The notes below the pieces were generated by a model that worked only from the letters and a program-made list of their open reading frames with translations, was not told where the DNA came from and made no database searches. Positions 9,156 through 18,598 of a DNA stretch of 64,000 nt are shown piece by piece (within the stretch, counting starts at the first letter, position 1; the number at the start of each line of letters is the position of its first letter). Position numbers and translations under genes: made by a program. The stretch comes from Thiomicrorhabdus arctica DSM 13458 (GTDB lineage Bacteria > Pseudomonadota > Gammaproteobacteria > Thiomicrospirales > Thiomicrospiraceae): the NCBI RefSeq assembly GCF_000381085.1, contig NZ_KB905899.1:372001-436000 (forward strand), in the 5' to 3' direction.

Positions 9156-9604
9156 TTGAGAGTAAAGCGCAAAGAGTTTGTGGGGTTGAGATCGCCGGTA
9201 ACGAAGCCATTATTACGATTTTATTGATGGAAGATGATATGTTCTTTTTGCCAGAATGCCGTGTCAACCGCATTGCTTGCAAAGATCCTGACAATGTCAG
9301 TGAATTGAAATATTTTCAAAAGACTTTTATGAAGTTGGCAGAAGATTACAAAATTAATCACATCGTCATTCGTGAACGCCAGAAAAAAGGCAAGTTTGCC
9401 GGTGGTGCCAATGGCTTTAAATTAGAAGCCGTTTTACAAGTCGCCCCTGGTTTAGATGTGGTTTTAATGAACCCAACAATTCAAAAACAGCATTTAAAGC
9501 ATTATCCAATGCCGATTACCTTTGCTGAAACCGGTTTGAAGAAATTTCAAGAGCCATCTTACACAACGGCCTTTGCTTTTTTTGCCGGCAAGCACGAGTG
9601 GTAA
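9152..9604 (+). CDS. DUF3010 family protein
   Basis: About 150 residues, matching the DUF3010 family: N-terminal [16 protein letters not shown], the central [21 protein letters not shown] block and the C-terminal [11 protein letters not shown]. The family is soluble and uncharacterised, and the fold suggests an RNase H-like start (VEIAGNEAI). I start it at the ATG overlapping the glnS stop (ATGA at 9152-9155), which implies translational coupling; an alternative start 12 nt upstream lies inside glnS. A terminator follows at 9633. Confidence 0.8.
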   Translation: MIESKAQRVCGVEIAGNEAIITILLMEDDMFFLPECRVNRIACKDPDNVSELKYFQKTFMKLAEDYKINHIVIRERQKKGKFAGGANGFKLEAVLQVAPGLDVVLMNPTIQKQHLKHYPMPITFAETGLKKFQEPSYTTAFAFFAGKHEW

Positions 9605-9632
9605 TAAGCGATTTAGCTTTGAACTACCAATA

Positions 9633-9659
9633 AAAGGGTGCTTTACAGCGCCTTTTTTT
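9633..9659 (+). terminator. Rho-independent terminator after DUF3010 gene
   Basis: An imperfect stem AAGGGTGCT / AGCGCCTT is followed by a run of T (TTTTTTT), between the DUF3010 gene and dbpA. Confidence 0.65.
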
Positions 9660-9699
9660 AACCCCCATTTATTTGTACCTTTTGAACATTGAGAACCTT

Positions 9700-11130
9700 A
9701 TGTCTAACTCTGACAAAAAACCTTCTAAGCCTTTAGCGGATATTCCATCGAACGACTCTTTTTCACATTTGGATTTGCCTTTAGCGCAACTGAATAACTT
9801 AGAGTCCCTGGGGTATACCAGCATGACGCCGATTCAAGCGGCGGCTTTGCCATTGGGATTAGGCGGTAAAGATTTGATTGCCCAAGCCAAAACGGGCAGT
9901 GGTAAAACTGCTGCCTTTGGTATTCCCGCATTGAATAAAGTGGATGTCAGCAATTTTGCAGTTCAAGTCTTGGTGATTTCGCCAACGCGTGAATTGAGTA
10001 ATCAGGTGGCAGACGAATTAAGACGTTTGGCGCGTTTTCAAGCCAACCTTAAAATCGTAACGTTATGTGGTGGTGTGCCAATGCGCCCACAAATCAACTC
10101 GTTAGAGCATGGTGCACATGTGGCCGTTGGTACGCCAGGTCGTTTGCGAGATCATATAGAGAAAGGCCATTTAGACTTAAGTCAAGTACATACCGTCGTG
10201 TTGGATGAAGCGGACCGTATGTTGGAGATGGGTTTTGTCAACGAGATGGTTCATATTTTGGGCTTTACTCCAGAGAGTCGTCAAACTTTATTGTTCTCAG
10301 CGACGTTTCCAGAAGATATTGCGGGGTTGAGTCGCCGTTTTCAAAAAAATCCAATGCAGATTGCGGTGGAATCCCATCATGATATGGCCACCATTGATCA
10401 GCAGTTTTATATTTGTCATCATAAAGAAAAGCTGGAAGGTTTGGTGAAGATATTAAGCTTTAACGCCTTTGAGCACGGTATTATTTTCTGTAATACCAAG
10501 AAGCTGGTACAAGAGGTTACGGACTATCTTGAAGATCGTGGTTTCAGCGCTTTGGCGTTACATGGTGATATGGAACAGCGAGAGCGTGAGCAGGTGTTGA
10601 TTCAGTTCAAACATCACAGTGCGAACTTATTAGTTGCCACCGATGTTGCGGCGCGTGGCTTGGACATAGAAGCGTTGCCTGTGGTGATTAACTATGAATT
10701 ACCTTATGAGAAAGACACTTATGTGCACCGTATTGGTCGTACAGGGCGTGCTGGACTGGAAGGGGTTGCGATCACCTTATTTACTGAAAAAGAGAGCTAT
10801 AAATTGGCGCGTTTAGGGGAGCATCAAGGACAGGCTTTGTCTTATGAGTCGATTGACTTGATTCCGAATAGCCGTAATAAACGGGTGCAGCCTAAGTATG
10901 TGACGTTATATATTTCGGGTGGCCGTAAAGATAAGGTCCGTCGAGGCGATGTCTTAGGTGCAATCACGCAAGGTGCAGGCATTGATGGTAAACATATCGG
11001 TAAAATCGATGTGGTTGAACATTCAACCTATGTGGCGATTGAACCTGAATTTGCACAAGAAGCGGTCAGTAAAATGAACCAAGGAAAAATTAAGGGACGT
11101 AAGTTTAAAGTCGGTCGTTTAATTGCTTAA
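9700..11130 (+). CDS. dbpA: ATP-dependent RNA helicase DbpA
   Basis: DEAD-box helicase with all the usual motifs: Q motif (GYTSMTPIQ), Walker A AKTGSGKT near residue 65, PTRELSNQ, GTPGR, VLDEADRM near 168, SAT, and HRIGRTGRAG. What identifies DbpA is the C-terminal RNA-binding domain (TLYISGGRKDKVRRGDVLGAI, then the GIDGKHIGKIDV block). In characterised relatives this domain docks on hairpin 92 of 23S rRNA during 50S subunit assembly. The frame opens at 9673, but the ATG at 9700 gives the normal N-terminus (MSNSDKK). It is flanked by terminators on both sides and so is probably monocistronic. Confidence 0.93.
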   Translation: MSNSDKKPSKPLADIPSNDSFSHLDLPLAQLNNLESLGYTSMTPIQAAALPLGLGGKDLIAQAKTGSGKTAAFGIPALNKVDVSNFAVQVLVISPTRELSNQVADELRRLARFQANLKIVTLCGGVPMRPQINSLEHGAHVAVGTPGRLRDHIEKGHLDLSQVHTVVLDEADRMLEMGFVNEMVHILGFTPESRQTLLFSATFPEDIAGLSRRFQKNPMQIAVESHHDMATIDQQFYICHHKEKLEGLVKILSFNAFEHGIIFCNTKKLVQEVTDYLEDRGFSALALHGDMEQREREQVLIQFKHHSANLLVATDVAARGLDIEALPVVINYELPYEKDTYVHRIGRTGRAGLEGVAITLFTEKESYKLARLGEHQGQALSYESIDLIPNSRNKRVQPKYVTLYISGGRKDKVRRGDVLGAITQGAGIDGKHIGKIDVVEHSTYVAIEPEFAQEAVSKMNQGKIKGRKFKVGRLIA

Positions 11131-11192
11131 ATTTGCAGATAAACTGATTTAAGGATTGTATTTCAATCACGAATCTAACGTTTTAAATGTAC

Positions 11193-11268
11193 AAACCCAA
11201 ATGACCCTACGCTTACATGGTTTTGCAAAATCGCAAGACATGCCAGTACTGGTCATTTGGGTTTTTTT
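11193..11268. terminator. Large hairpin terminator after dbpA, member of the repeat family
   Basis: A 14-bp perfect inverted repeat, AAACCCAAATGACC (11193-11206) with GGTCATTTGGGTTT (11251-11264), ends in seven T. The 44-nt interior can form its own imperfect hairpin (CATGGTTTTGC / GCAAGACATG). The stretch from about 11203 to 11254 aligns with 17750-17809 (shared CGCAAGRCATGYCAG). Lying between convergent dbpA and bcp, it probably ends both. Confidence 0.75.
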
Positions 11269-11314
11269 ATCTCTCAATATAAGTCGTTGAAGCGTATTAC
11301 AATCTAAATAGCAT

Positions 11315-11779
11315 TTATAGGGCTTGAACGGCTTCTAGCATCGCTTGCGCATGTCCATCCGGTGAAACGCCATAAAGTGCTGCTTCTAACATCCCGGCCT
11401 TATTGATAATAAAAGTCGAGCGAACAATGCCCATCTTTTTCTCACCATTTTTCTCTTTCTCTTGCCATACGCCATAATCTTCACAGACTTGCCCAGAAGT
11501 ATCTGCCAGTAAATCGACTTTTAAACCAAACTTGTCAATAAAGGCTTGATGACTTGCACATGAATCTTTGCTGACGCCGATGACCACAGAATCGGCCGCG
11601 GCAAACTGCGAGGCCAGCTTGGTAAACTCATTGGCTTCAATGGTGCAACCTGGCGTATCGTCTTTTGGATAGAAATAGAGCACAACATTTTTTTGGCCCT
11701 TAAATTGACTTAATGTAATCATTTCATTGTTTTGATTAGGGCTGCTGAATTCAGGTGCCGTTTGATTTTTGTCTAACAT
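11315..11779 (-). CDS. bcp: Peroxiredoxin, Bcp/PrxQ subfamily
   Basis: Thiol peroxidase that reduces hydrogen peroxide and organic hydroperoxides with thioredoxin-type donors. The 154-residue length is normal, and the peroxidatic cysteine is C45 in DTPGCTIEAN. In many PrxQ proteins the resolving cysteine sits five residues later; here that position is N50. Two other cysteines, C74 and C99, are present and one of them may resolve. The conserved YGVW.EK block near residue 103 and the C-terminal region support the assignment. It is a single gene on the minus strand, convergent with dbpA, with an upstream AAGGA-type ribosome-binding site. Confidence 0.92.
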   Translation of the reverse strand: MLDKNQTAPEFSSPNQNNEMITLSQFKGQKNVVLYFYPKDDTPGCTIEANEFTKLASQFAAADSVVIGVSKDSCASHQAFIDKFGLKVDLLADTSGQVCEDYGVWQEKEKNGEKKMGIVRSTFIINKAGMLEAALYGVSPDGHAQAMLEAVQAL

Positions 11780-12030
11780 GATAGAGTCCTTGCTTAATAA
11801 TAATGATGAACGTGTCTTAGCATCATAACCAAACTGACGCTAAATTTCTTCCATGAATCGAGTAAGGTAATTTAGTAGAATAAGCTAAAAGTCTTAGTTA
11901 TTGCAAATAATCACTTATTTAAGTGTTATTTTAAACGCTTAAGGCAAAGCATTGAGGTAAAATGAAATCCTACTTTTAGGCCTGCTTGTCGTCATTAATT
12001 ACCCATTCAATCCGTTGTGAGTCATTGTAA

Positions 12031-14634
12031 ATGCTAGCATCATTAGATTTTAAAAAAATTATTCTGGCCAGTTTTTTGGTATTTATATTGGGTCTAGTCA
12101 TTACGAACCAGCGCTATCAGGCACAATCAGATAGTTATATTCATTCCCTAGAAAAGCAGTTTCAAGAGTATTCTGTCAATGCCCATTTTTCTTTTCAACA
12201 ATCGGTCCAGCGCGAATTACAGCGTTTACAAAGTCTGGCGATGGTTTTTAAACTCTCAGAGACCGTATCATACCAAGCATTTGTACAGTCCTCCAAAGTA
12301 TTACTAGCGGCTGATGAAGGGGTCTGCATTTTAGAATGGGTTGAAAATGTTGATGATAAAAATCGTCAAGCGTTTGAAGAGTCCATGAGTATTGAGGGCA
12401 ATAAGTTTGAAATTCAGAACTTGAAAGATGGTCGGTTTGTCAGGTCTCCAGAAGCACCGAAATATGCCGTTATTAAGTATATTTATCCTCTGAAAGGAAA
12501 TGCGGAGGAGTTAGGTCTAAACCTCTATTCCACAGGCATTTTGGATGCGACAAGTGCTTTGAAAAAACCCATTAAAGACACGGTGGCATCCATGCCTTTT
12601 AAATGGGGTGAAGAACCAATTTCGGGCCGCTCAATTCTTTTTTACCATCCTGTCATGAATACAAAGGGTTCCATCAAAGGGTATGTCGCTTTGGTTTTTC
12701 ACATGAATGATTTTTTGGACTTCGTGCGTAAGAATGCAAATTTAGAACCGAGTCTTAAGTACAGCTTGAAAGACACCCACACTAATGAACAGCCCTTTGC
12801 AACCCTAGGCCCTGACTTCAGTTCCACTCTGCCTTCCAATATGCGTGAGTTAACGTTTAACATCCAAGCCGCTGGACGCACATGGGAGTTGACCACTGAA
12901 GTGGATTTAACCCAACTTCCAGGTTATGACGCTGATCAATTGTATAAACGTCATTGGCCACTGTGGATTGGGTTAGGGTTGAGTTTATTATTGGCATTTT
13001 TTACCTATTTTATTTTACGATTGAGATGCGAAAAAAAACAAAATAAACAGTATCTTAGAGACCAAGCAAATCGCTATGAAGAGCTGATTGAACAAGGCTC
13101 AGATGCCTTTTTCTTACTGAATTATGAAGGTGAATTTGTTAAATTCAATTCACAAGCGATCAAACGCTTAGGCTATTCAAAAAATGAATTATTAGGCATG
13201 AATATCAATCAAATTGATACGGGCTTGGTACCTTGTGAACTCAAGGATATCTGTGCTGATGTTAAAAATGGTAACAAACGCATTTTTGAAAGTCGTTATC
13301 GGCGTAAAGATGGAACGACTTTTCCAGTCGAGGTCAGTGCTGCTAAATTTATTCTGGGCGACAAAGAGGTCTGTAGCGCATTTGTCCGCGATTTAACCGA
13401 CCGATTCATAAAAAAAGCCCTCAGATTAGACAATACAGAAATGCAGCAAGCCTTAAAAAAGTATACCCATGAATTAGAAGAACAGAAATTAGCCTTTGAG
13501 ATGGTATTTGTAAAATCAGCCGATGGAATTTTTATATCCGAAGGCCGTCATGTGATCGACTGTAACGAAGCTACGATTCGTATATTTGGCTTTGAGTCAA
13601 AAGCAGACTTATTACGTGCGCCTAATAGTGTCTTTGCTCCGAAGTTTCAGCCTGATGGAGAGAGTTCACTGCGTAAGGGTTATAGAATGCTACAAATATG
13701 TTTAGAGAAGGGGCGTCATCGTTATGAGTGGGTCAATAAAAGACTGAATGGAGAAGAGTTTTGGTCGGATGTCGTTCTGACACGTATTGAATATCTTGGT
13801 CGTTCTGTGATCCATATTGCTTTTCGCGAGATATCGAAAAGAAAGAAGTTGCAAGCTGAATTGGTTGCGGCAAAAGAAGTAGCTTTGCAAGCCAATCAGG
13901 CAAAAATTGAATTTTTGGCTAAAATATCTCACGAAATACGCACACCTTTACATGGTATTTTGAGTTATAGCCAAATGGGAATGACTCGGTTTGATAAAGT
14001 GGATGTAGAAAAATTAAAACGTTATTTTACGAATATAGAGACCAGTGCCGACAAGCTACTATTACTCTTTAACGACCTTCTGGACGCTTCGAAATTAGAA
14101 GCGGGGATGATGCGCTTTGATTTTGTCTGCCAAGACCTTAGACCCGTCATTAAAAATTGCGTTCAGGAACAGGCGGTTTTAGCCAGTGAAAAACAAGTTG
14201 AGATTATCTTGGTAGGTCATGCGCTGATGGCCTATTTTGATGCAGCAAGGGTGTCTCAAGTGATCTGTAATTTATTGAGTAACGCGATTCGTCTGACAGA
14301 GCCAAATAAAAGTATCCTCGTTAAAATTGAAGGTCTTGACTCAACACAAGTTCAAGTGACGGTTTCAGATGAAGGTCCTGGAATTCTAAAAGATGAAATG
14401 AACGACATTTTTAATCAGTTTGTCCAAAGTCGTCAGAAAGAGTTGAATACGGGCGGTACAGGCTTGGGTTTAGCCATTAGTCGTGAAATAATTTCTGCGC
14501 ATCGCAGCCATATCTGGGCTGAAAACAGAATTGTGTTAGGGCACTTATTAGGGGCCAACTTTAAGTTTACCTTACCTATTCATAAAGACGATTGGGTCAA
14601 TAATGCCACGATAGAACCGATGGGCGAAGTATGA
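12031..14634 (+). CDS. Membrane sensor histidine kinase, CHASE-PAS-PAS-HisKA-HATPase
   Basis: The 867-residue protein starts with a membrane helix (about 10-27) and has a periplasmic CHASE domain (about 60-260; family-like ILEWVENVDDKNRQAFE). A second helix (about 308-330) precedes two cytoplasmic PAS domains (about 345-465 and 485-600), HisKA with the acceptor histidine in ISHEIRTPLHG (about 630) and HATPase_c (NLLSNAIRL, DEGPGI, GGTGLGLAI). There is no receiver domain. The stop overlaps the start of the REC-SpoIIE gene by 4 nt (ATGA), so that regulator is its obvious phosphorylation target. The ribosome-binding site is weak. The ligand is unknown. Confidence 0.88.
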   Translation: MLASLDFKKIILASFLVFILGLVITNQRYQAQSDSYIHSLEKQFQEYSVNAHFSFQQSVQRELQRLQSLAMVFKLSETVSYQAFVQSSKVLLAADEGVCILEWVENVDDKNRQAFEESMSIEGNKFEIQNLKDGRFVRSPEAPKYAVIKYIYPLKGNAEELGLNLYSTGILDATSALKKPIKDTVASMPFKWGEEPISGRSILFYHPVMNTKGSIKGYVALVFHMNDFLDFVRKNANLEPSLKYSLKDTHTNEQPFATLGPDFSSTLPSNMRELTFNIQAAGRTWELTTEVDLTQLPGYDADQLYKRHWPLWIGLGLSLLLAFFTYFILRLRCEKKQNKQYLRDQANRYEELIEQGSDAFFLLNYEGEFVKFNSQAIKRLGYSKNELLGMNINQIDTGLVPCELKDICADVKNGNKRIFESRYRRKDGTTFPVEVSAAKFILGDKEVCSAFVRDLTDRFIKKALRLDNTEMQQALKKYTHELEEQKLAFEMVFVKSADGIFISEGRHVIDCNEATIRIFGFESKADLLRAPNSVFAPKFQPDGESSLRKGYRMLQICLEKGRHRYEWVNKRLNGEEFWSDVVLTRIEYLGRSVIHIAFREISKRKKLQAELVAAKEVALQANQAKIEFLAKISHEIRTPLHGILSYSQMGMTRFDKVDVEKLKRYFTNIETSADKLLLLFNDLLDASKLEAGMMRFDFVCQDLRPVIKNCVQEQAVLASEKQVEIILVGHALMAYFDAARVSQVICNLLSNAIRLTEPNKSILVKIEGLDSTQVQVTVSDEGPGILKDEMNDIFNQFVQSRQKELNTGGTGLGLAISREIISAHRSHIWAENRIVLGHLLGANFKFTLPIHKDDWVNNATIEPMGEV

Positions 14635-15773
14635 AAATAGCTGAATTACCGAAAAATAAACCTTATGTTTTAGCGATTGATGACGAATTGATTAATCGTT
14701 TAGTCTTGGAAGATTTGTTAGAAGATTATTATGAGGTGACCTTACTCGATAATGGTAAGAGTTGTTTTGCCAGTATTGCAAAACGTCGTCCAGAATTGAT
14801 TTTATTGGATGTCAATATGCCTGATCTAACTGGCTTTGATCTTTGTCGGCAATTAAAATCACATCCGGGTACGGCCAATATTCCTGTTATTTTTTTGACG
14901 GCTAAAGTGGCTATGAATGATGAACGCTTAGGTCTGGAGTTAGGAGCCGTTGATTACATTACCAAACCTTTCTCGGAAAGTATTTTATTAGCGCGTATGA
15001 GAACCCATTTGAGTTTATCTCAGACCCAGAAGTTACTTGAAAAAAGCCACGCAAAATTGAAAAGAGAGCGTGATTATATCGAGTATATTATCATGTCGAT
15101 GCGAGATGACCGCCGCTATCAAACCGATCATTTGACGACCTTGGTTGCACCGGTTGAGAAAAGTAATGGCGATTTAGTGTTGTCCGCGTCTACTCATAAG
15201 GGTCATCGACACATTTTATTAGGTGATTTTACGGGACATGGCCTATCTGCTGCGGTGGCAGGGCCTTTAGTGAGTTCACTTTTTTACTCACGAGCCGAGC
15301 AGAATTTTCCGTTAGGTGAAACCGCCGCATTGATTAACTATGAACTGTCTCAAAAGTTACCTCCCGAAATTTTTATGGCGGCACTTCTGATTGAATGGAA
15401 TTTGGAAACGAATAAATTAAATGTTTGGAATTGCGGTATGCCGCCTCTGCTGCATTATCGTAATGGCTCATATGTACAAGAACTTAAGTCGGATGGATTG
15501 GCATTAGGGATCATCGACCGTTTTCCTCGAGAGAATGAACCGAAAGTAATTGAGCTCTGTACAGGTGATCTATTTTTTGGCTACTCAGATGGCGTGCAGG
15601 ATGTGGTCACTCAAGGTCGTGAACATTTTGGCGACACTCGAATTCGCAAAGTATTACAGACGATCGCTAAGGATAAACTGTCGTTAAAACATCTGTTATA
15701 TACACTTGAAAGTTATGCCGGGACATTAGATTTTTCGGATGATGTAACCCTTATTCAGTTAAAAATCCCTTAA
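14631..15773 (+). CDS. Response regulator with SpoIIE-type PP2C phosphatase output
   Basis: The 380-residue protein has an N-terminal receiver domain with phospho-acceptor D60 (LILLDVNMPD), a K near 110 (YITKPFS) and acidic D17/D18. A short coiled linker (about 133-160) and a SpoIIE/RsbU-like phosphatase domain (about 170-378) follow; the latter has the metal-binding aspartates in GDFTGHG and DFSDDVT. Such proteins dephosphorylate STAS anti-anti-sigma factors. It resembles HsbR of Pseudomonas but lacks a C-terminal HATPase kinase domain. It is translationally coupled to the upstream kinase. The STAS protein at 26807 is the only candidate substrate in the window. Confidence 0.9.
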   Translation: MKIAELPKNKPYVLAIDDELINRLVLEDLLEDYYEVTLLDNGKSCFASIAKRRPELILLDVNMPDLTGFDLCRQLKSHPGTANIPVIFLTAKVAMNDERLGLELGAVDYITKPFSESILLARMRTHLSLSQTQKLLEKSHAKLKRERDYIEYIIMSMRDDRRYQTDHLTTLVAPVEKSNGDLVLSASTHKGHRHILLGDFTGHGLSAAVAGPLVSSLFYSRAEQNFPLGETAALINYELSQKLPPEIFMAALLIEWNLETNKLNVWNCGMPPLLHYRNGSYVQELKSDGLALGIIDRFPRENEPKVIELCTGDLFFGYSDGVQDVVTQGREHFGDTRIRKVLQTIAKDKLSLKHLLYTLESYAGTLDFSDDVTLIQLKIP

Positions 15774-15840
15774 AACGTGAGAGTTTAAGAATCGAGAGAC
15801 GATTTTCGTTGCAGCACTACGTTTTGGTCGTTGTTATTTA

Positions 15841-16350
15841 CTAATGGTTCTGACTTAAACGGTTCATCACTGCTTCGCGGGCCAAGCCATCAGCAATGGC
15901 ATTGCCTTTATTACCACTATGGCCTTTAACCCATTGCCAAACGACTTGGTATTGATGAGTCAACCGTTCGAGCGTTTCCCAGAGAGTTTGGTATTTCACC
16001 GGGTTACCGGATTTATGAATCCAGTGGTTCTGACGCCACAAGTGGATTTTTTGAGTGAGGCCTTCTATCAATATCCGCGAGTCGGTATAGAGTGTGACCT
16101 GGTAGGGTGTCTGGATTGGCTCGATTTTAGTCTGCAATACATCAAGAGCATTAACGGCCGCTTTAAGTTCCATTTCTAAACTAGAGGTCTTCTTTTGCCA
16201 GTCTGAGACGCGTTCAATCTCCACATTTTGTTGAAAAATAACCGACCCCCAACCACCGACATCCCATTTCTCAAAATAGCCACCGTCAGTATAGATTTCA
16301 ATGTTTACCACGTTTGACTTACTCGACTCTTGGTTGGAAGATAACTTCAT
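15841..16350 (-). CDS. rnhA: Ribonuclease HI
   Basis: Degrades the RNA strand of RNA-DNA hybrids. The 169-residue protein shows the full active site: D22 (YTDGG), E61 (MEL), D90 (YTDSR), H144 (VKGHSG) and D154 (AIADGLA). About 14 N-terminal residues precede the usual start of the domain. Its ATG overlaps the stop of the upstream rhodanese gene (TAATG), so the two are co-translated. The 67-bp gap to the convergent REC-SpoIIE gene holds only a weak 5-bp hairpin. Confidence 0.92.
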   Translation of the reverse strand: MKLSSNQESSKSNVVNIEIYTDGGYFEKWDVGGWGSVIFQQNVEIERVSDWQKKTSSLEMELKAAVNALDVLQTKIEPIQTPYQVTLYTDSRILIEGLTQKIHLWRQNHWIHKSGNPVKYQTLWETLERLTHQYQVVWQWVKGHSGNKGNAIADGLAREAVMNRLSQNH

Positions 16351-17267
16351 TAAGGCTTTTCCCCAACACGCAGTGGCAAGCTCTTATCAATCGCATACTC
16401 TTGCATCGAACCATCGTAGAGTTTAACGCGAGTAAACCCAAGGCTGTCTAGCATTAAAAACAGTCGCGCGGCACGATGTCCGGTGTGGCAGTAGGTGATA
16501 ATAGGTTGGTTTTTATCTTTAATGCCCAGTGTTTTTAAATGAGCCAATAAGGTATCAGATTCAACTTGGCGAAACCCATTTTTGATATCAACTGCCCACG
16601 ACCATTCAAAGAAAATTGCGTTGGGGATATGGCCCGAACGTTTCTGTTTGGGATCTCCGACATATTCATCAAAAGAACGTGTATCAATCAATACAATAGA
16701 TGGGTTTTGAATGGCCGCACGTATATCCGTTTTATCTGCGGTCAAGCTGTTTGTGAGAGGGAGTGTCGCTTGAGGGTAAATCGTTTTAGTAGGATGTTGA
16801 GGTTGTGTTTGAGTCACTTTGAACCCCTTTAAAATCCACGATACAATGCCGCCATCTAAAATATTGACCTTATTGTGCTTGAGTTTTCTAAGCTCCCAGT
16901 AGAGTCTACTGGCGTTGAGGTTGCCCATATCATCATAGAGCACGAGGTGCACGTCAGGGGTAATGCCTTGTTGGGAGAGCAATTTGCTTATATACGCCAC
17001 ACCGCCACTTAACGCCAGACCATTTTGCGGTTTGATGAGCCAGTTATAGTTTATCCACTGAGCATTCTCGATATGCAGTTTTTGATAACTCGCGTGTGAA
17101 CTTAAATCGATAAAAAGGATGTTTTTCTGGTTTTTTTGTGCCCATTCAGGCGTGACAAAAACTGAATTTAGACTGTTTGAAGTGGGAGCCGCATTGGCGG
17201 TCAATATAAAGCTGCTAAGCAAGGTGAACGCTAACATTGAGAGTAACGATAGACGTCTGCTTAGCAT
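16350..17267 (-). CDS. Exported two-domain rhodanese-like sulfurtransferase
   Basis: The 305-residue protein has a cleavable signal peptide (about 1-27, ending TANA). An inactive-type rhodanese domain (about 35-150) and a second rhodanese domain (about 175-298) follow, the latter with catalytic cysteine in TYCHTGHRAA. Known relatives move sulfane sulfur from thiosulfate or 3-mercaptopyruvate to cyanide or thiols. The export signal and the CHTGHR loop leave the donor undecided. A periplasmic sulfurtransferase would suit a sulfur-metabolising bacterium, but that is inference. It is coupled to rnhA downstream and lies 16 bp after the DUF1841 gene. Confidence 0.85.
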   Translation of the reverse strand: MLSRRLSLLSMLAFTLLSSFILTANAAPTSNSLNSVFVTPEWAQKNQKNILFIDLSSHASYQKLHIENAQWINYNWLIKPQNGLALSGGVAYISKLLSQQGITPDVHLVLYDDMGNLNASRLYWELRKLKHNKVNILDGGIVSWILKGFKVTQTQPQHPTKTIYPQATLPLTNSLTADKTDIRAAIQNPSIVLIDTRSFDEYVGDPKQKRSGHIPNAIFFEWSWAVDIKNGFRQVESDTLLAHLKTLGIKDKNQPIITYCHTGHRAARLFLMLDSLGFTRVKLYDGSMQEYAIDKSLPLRVGEKP

Positions 17268-17283
17268 ATTAATTTTGATCTCT

Positions 17284-17715
17284 TTATTTAAGGAGTAGCT
17301 GTTGTAAGTGGCGCAGATACGCTTGCTCGTCTGGTTCTACTTGATCACGCTGGGCAATCCAAAGAGATTCACCTAAGCATTCCATCATCGCATGCTCCGT
17401 TTCATGGACGTCACGCAGTTTTTCACCGAGTTGCTGATACACGGCTTGAATACCAAGCGGACGGTCCATAGAGACTTGCTCTTGTAGCCCTAAATGCATG
17501 CCCATGTGGAGAAATGGGTTAGTTTCGCCATCTTCGGGCTTATATTCATTACCCAAGTGTTTTTCATTGTTAAGCATTGAATGATATTCCGGGTGCAGTT
17601 CTATCACACGAGCCACCATCTGCTCCATGGCGTCCATTGGCAGATTAAAGCGGACTTTTTGCCAAGTATCTACATAAAACTGGCGTAACTTGTCTCTTTC
17701 TGAGGTATAAAACAT
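17284..17715 (-). CDS. DUF1841 family protein
   Basis: 143 residues covering the DUF1841 family: N-terminal FYTSERDKLRQFYVDTWQK, the NPFLHMGMHLGLQEQ core and a histidine-rich EVHETEHAMMECLGESLW-like block (here DVHETEHAMM). The family is soluble, common in beta- and gammaproteobacteria and of unknown function. The conserved histidines and glutamates hint at metal binding. It stands first in a minus-strand run with the rhodanese and rnhA (16 bp, then overlap). Confidence 0.82.
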   Translation of the reverse strand: MFYTSERDKLRQFYVDTWQKVRFNLPMDAMEQMVARVIELHPEYHSMLNNEKHLGNEYKPEDGETNPFLHMGMHLGLQEQVSMDRPLGIQAVYQQLGEKLRDVHETEHAMMECLGESLWIAQRDQVEPDEQAYLRHLQQLLLK

Positions 17716-17768
17716 AATCTACGTTCTTTAAATGTGATTAAAAATAAAGGGGCCTTCAGCTCACACAG

Positions 17769-17810
17769 TTGTGTAAAACCGCAAGGCATGTCAGACCTTG
17801 GCCTGGTCAA
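17769..17810. repeat. Second copy of the large hairpin element (nth 3' side)
   Basis: This segment aligns with the dbpA terminator interior: GTAAAACCGCAAGGCATG here against GCAAAATCGCAAGACATG at 11225-11242. It ends in a degenerate palindrome GACCttGGCCTGGTC (17794-17808). It lies downstream of nth and upstream of DUF1841 in their direction of transcription. Confidence 0.5.
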
Positions 17811-17930
17811 AGCAATTGTTTGCCTAAAAATTATATCATTTAGTGATTTTAATAAGGTAGCCAGTCAGACGAAACCAAGGCGAAAAAATGAGTTTACAAG
17901 GCAAGCAAGTGTTGTTGGTCGCTTAAAGCC

Positions 17931-18566
17931 CTAACCCTCGGTTTTGTCTTTATATTCACATAAGTCATAAATACAGCAGGCTCCGCAACGTGGTTTACGG
18001 GCAACGCACGTATATCGACCATGTAAAATCATTAAATGGTGTGCTGGAATAAGATATTGAGTTGGAATATTTTTAAGGAGTTTTTTTTCAACGTCTAAAA
18101 CGTTTTTACCGGGTGCCAATTTAGTACGGTTTGAGACCCGAAAGATATGCGTATCGACCGCCATAGTCGGGTGACCATAGGCCGTATTTAACACCACATT
18201 CGCGGTTTTTCGGCCAACGCCCGGCAGAGCTTCTAATGCTTCTCGATTATCCGGAACCACAGAATTATGCAGTTCTACCAGCATCTTACAGGTTTTAATC
18301 ACATTGGCGGCTTTGGTATTAAACAAGCCAATGGTTTTGATATAGTCCTTTAATCCTTCAACGCCTAATGCATAGATGGCTTCGGGTGTATTGGCAACCG
18401 GAAACAATTTATCGGTGGCAATGTTGACACCTTTATCAGTGGCTTGTGCCGATAAAATAACGGCAATCAATAATTCAAAGGGTGTGCTGTAATGCAGTTC
18501 CGTTTCTGGGTTTGGAATGGCAACACTTAGGCGTTCAAAAATTTCTAAACGGTTCTGCTTATTCAT
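17931..18566 (-). CDS. nth: Endonuclease III, DNA glycosylase/AP lyase
   Basis: Base-excision repair enzyme that removes oxidised pyrimidines. The 211-residue protein has the helix-hairpin-helix with catalytic lysine (LPGVGRKTANVVLN), the catalytic aspartate in MAVDTHIFRVSNR and the C-terminal 4Fe-4S loop with the C-X6-C-X2-C-X5-C spacing (CVARKPRCGACCIYDLC). Placement directly after rnfE is the normal gammaproteobacterial arrangement. Confidence 0.96.
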   Translation of the reverse strand: MNKQNRLEIFERLSVAIPNPETELHYSTPFELLIAVILSAQATDKGVNIATDKLFPVANTPEAIYALGVEGLKDYIKTIGLFNTKAANVIKTCKMLVELHNSVVPDNREALEALPGVGRKTANVVLNTAYGHPTMAVDTHIFRVSNRTKLAPGKNVLDVEKKLLKNIPTQYLIPAHHLMILHGRYTCVARKPRCGACCIYDLCEYKDKTEG

Positions 18567-18598
18567 AAGTAACTCATCAATAGATTAGAAAACATGAC

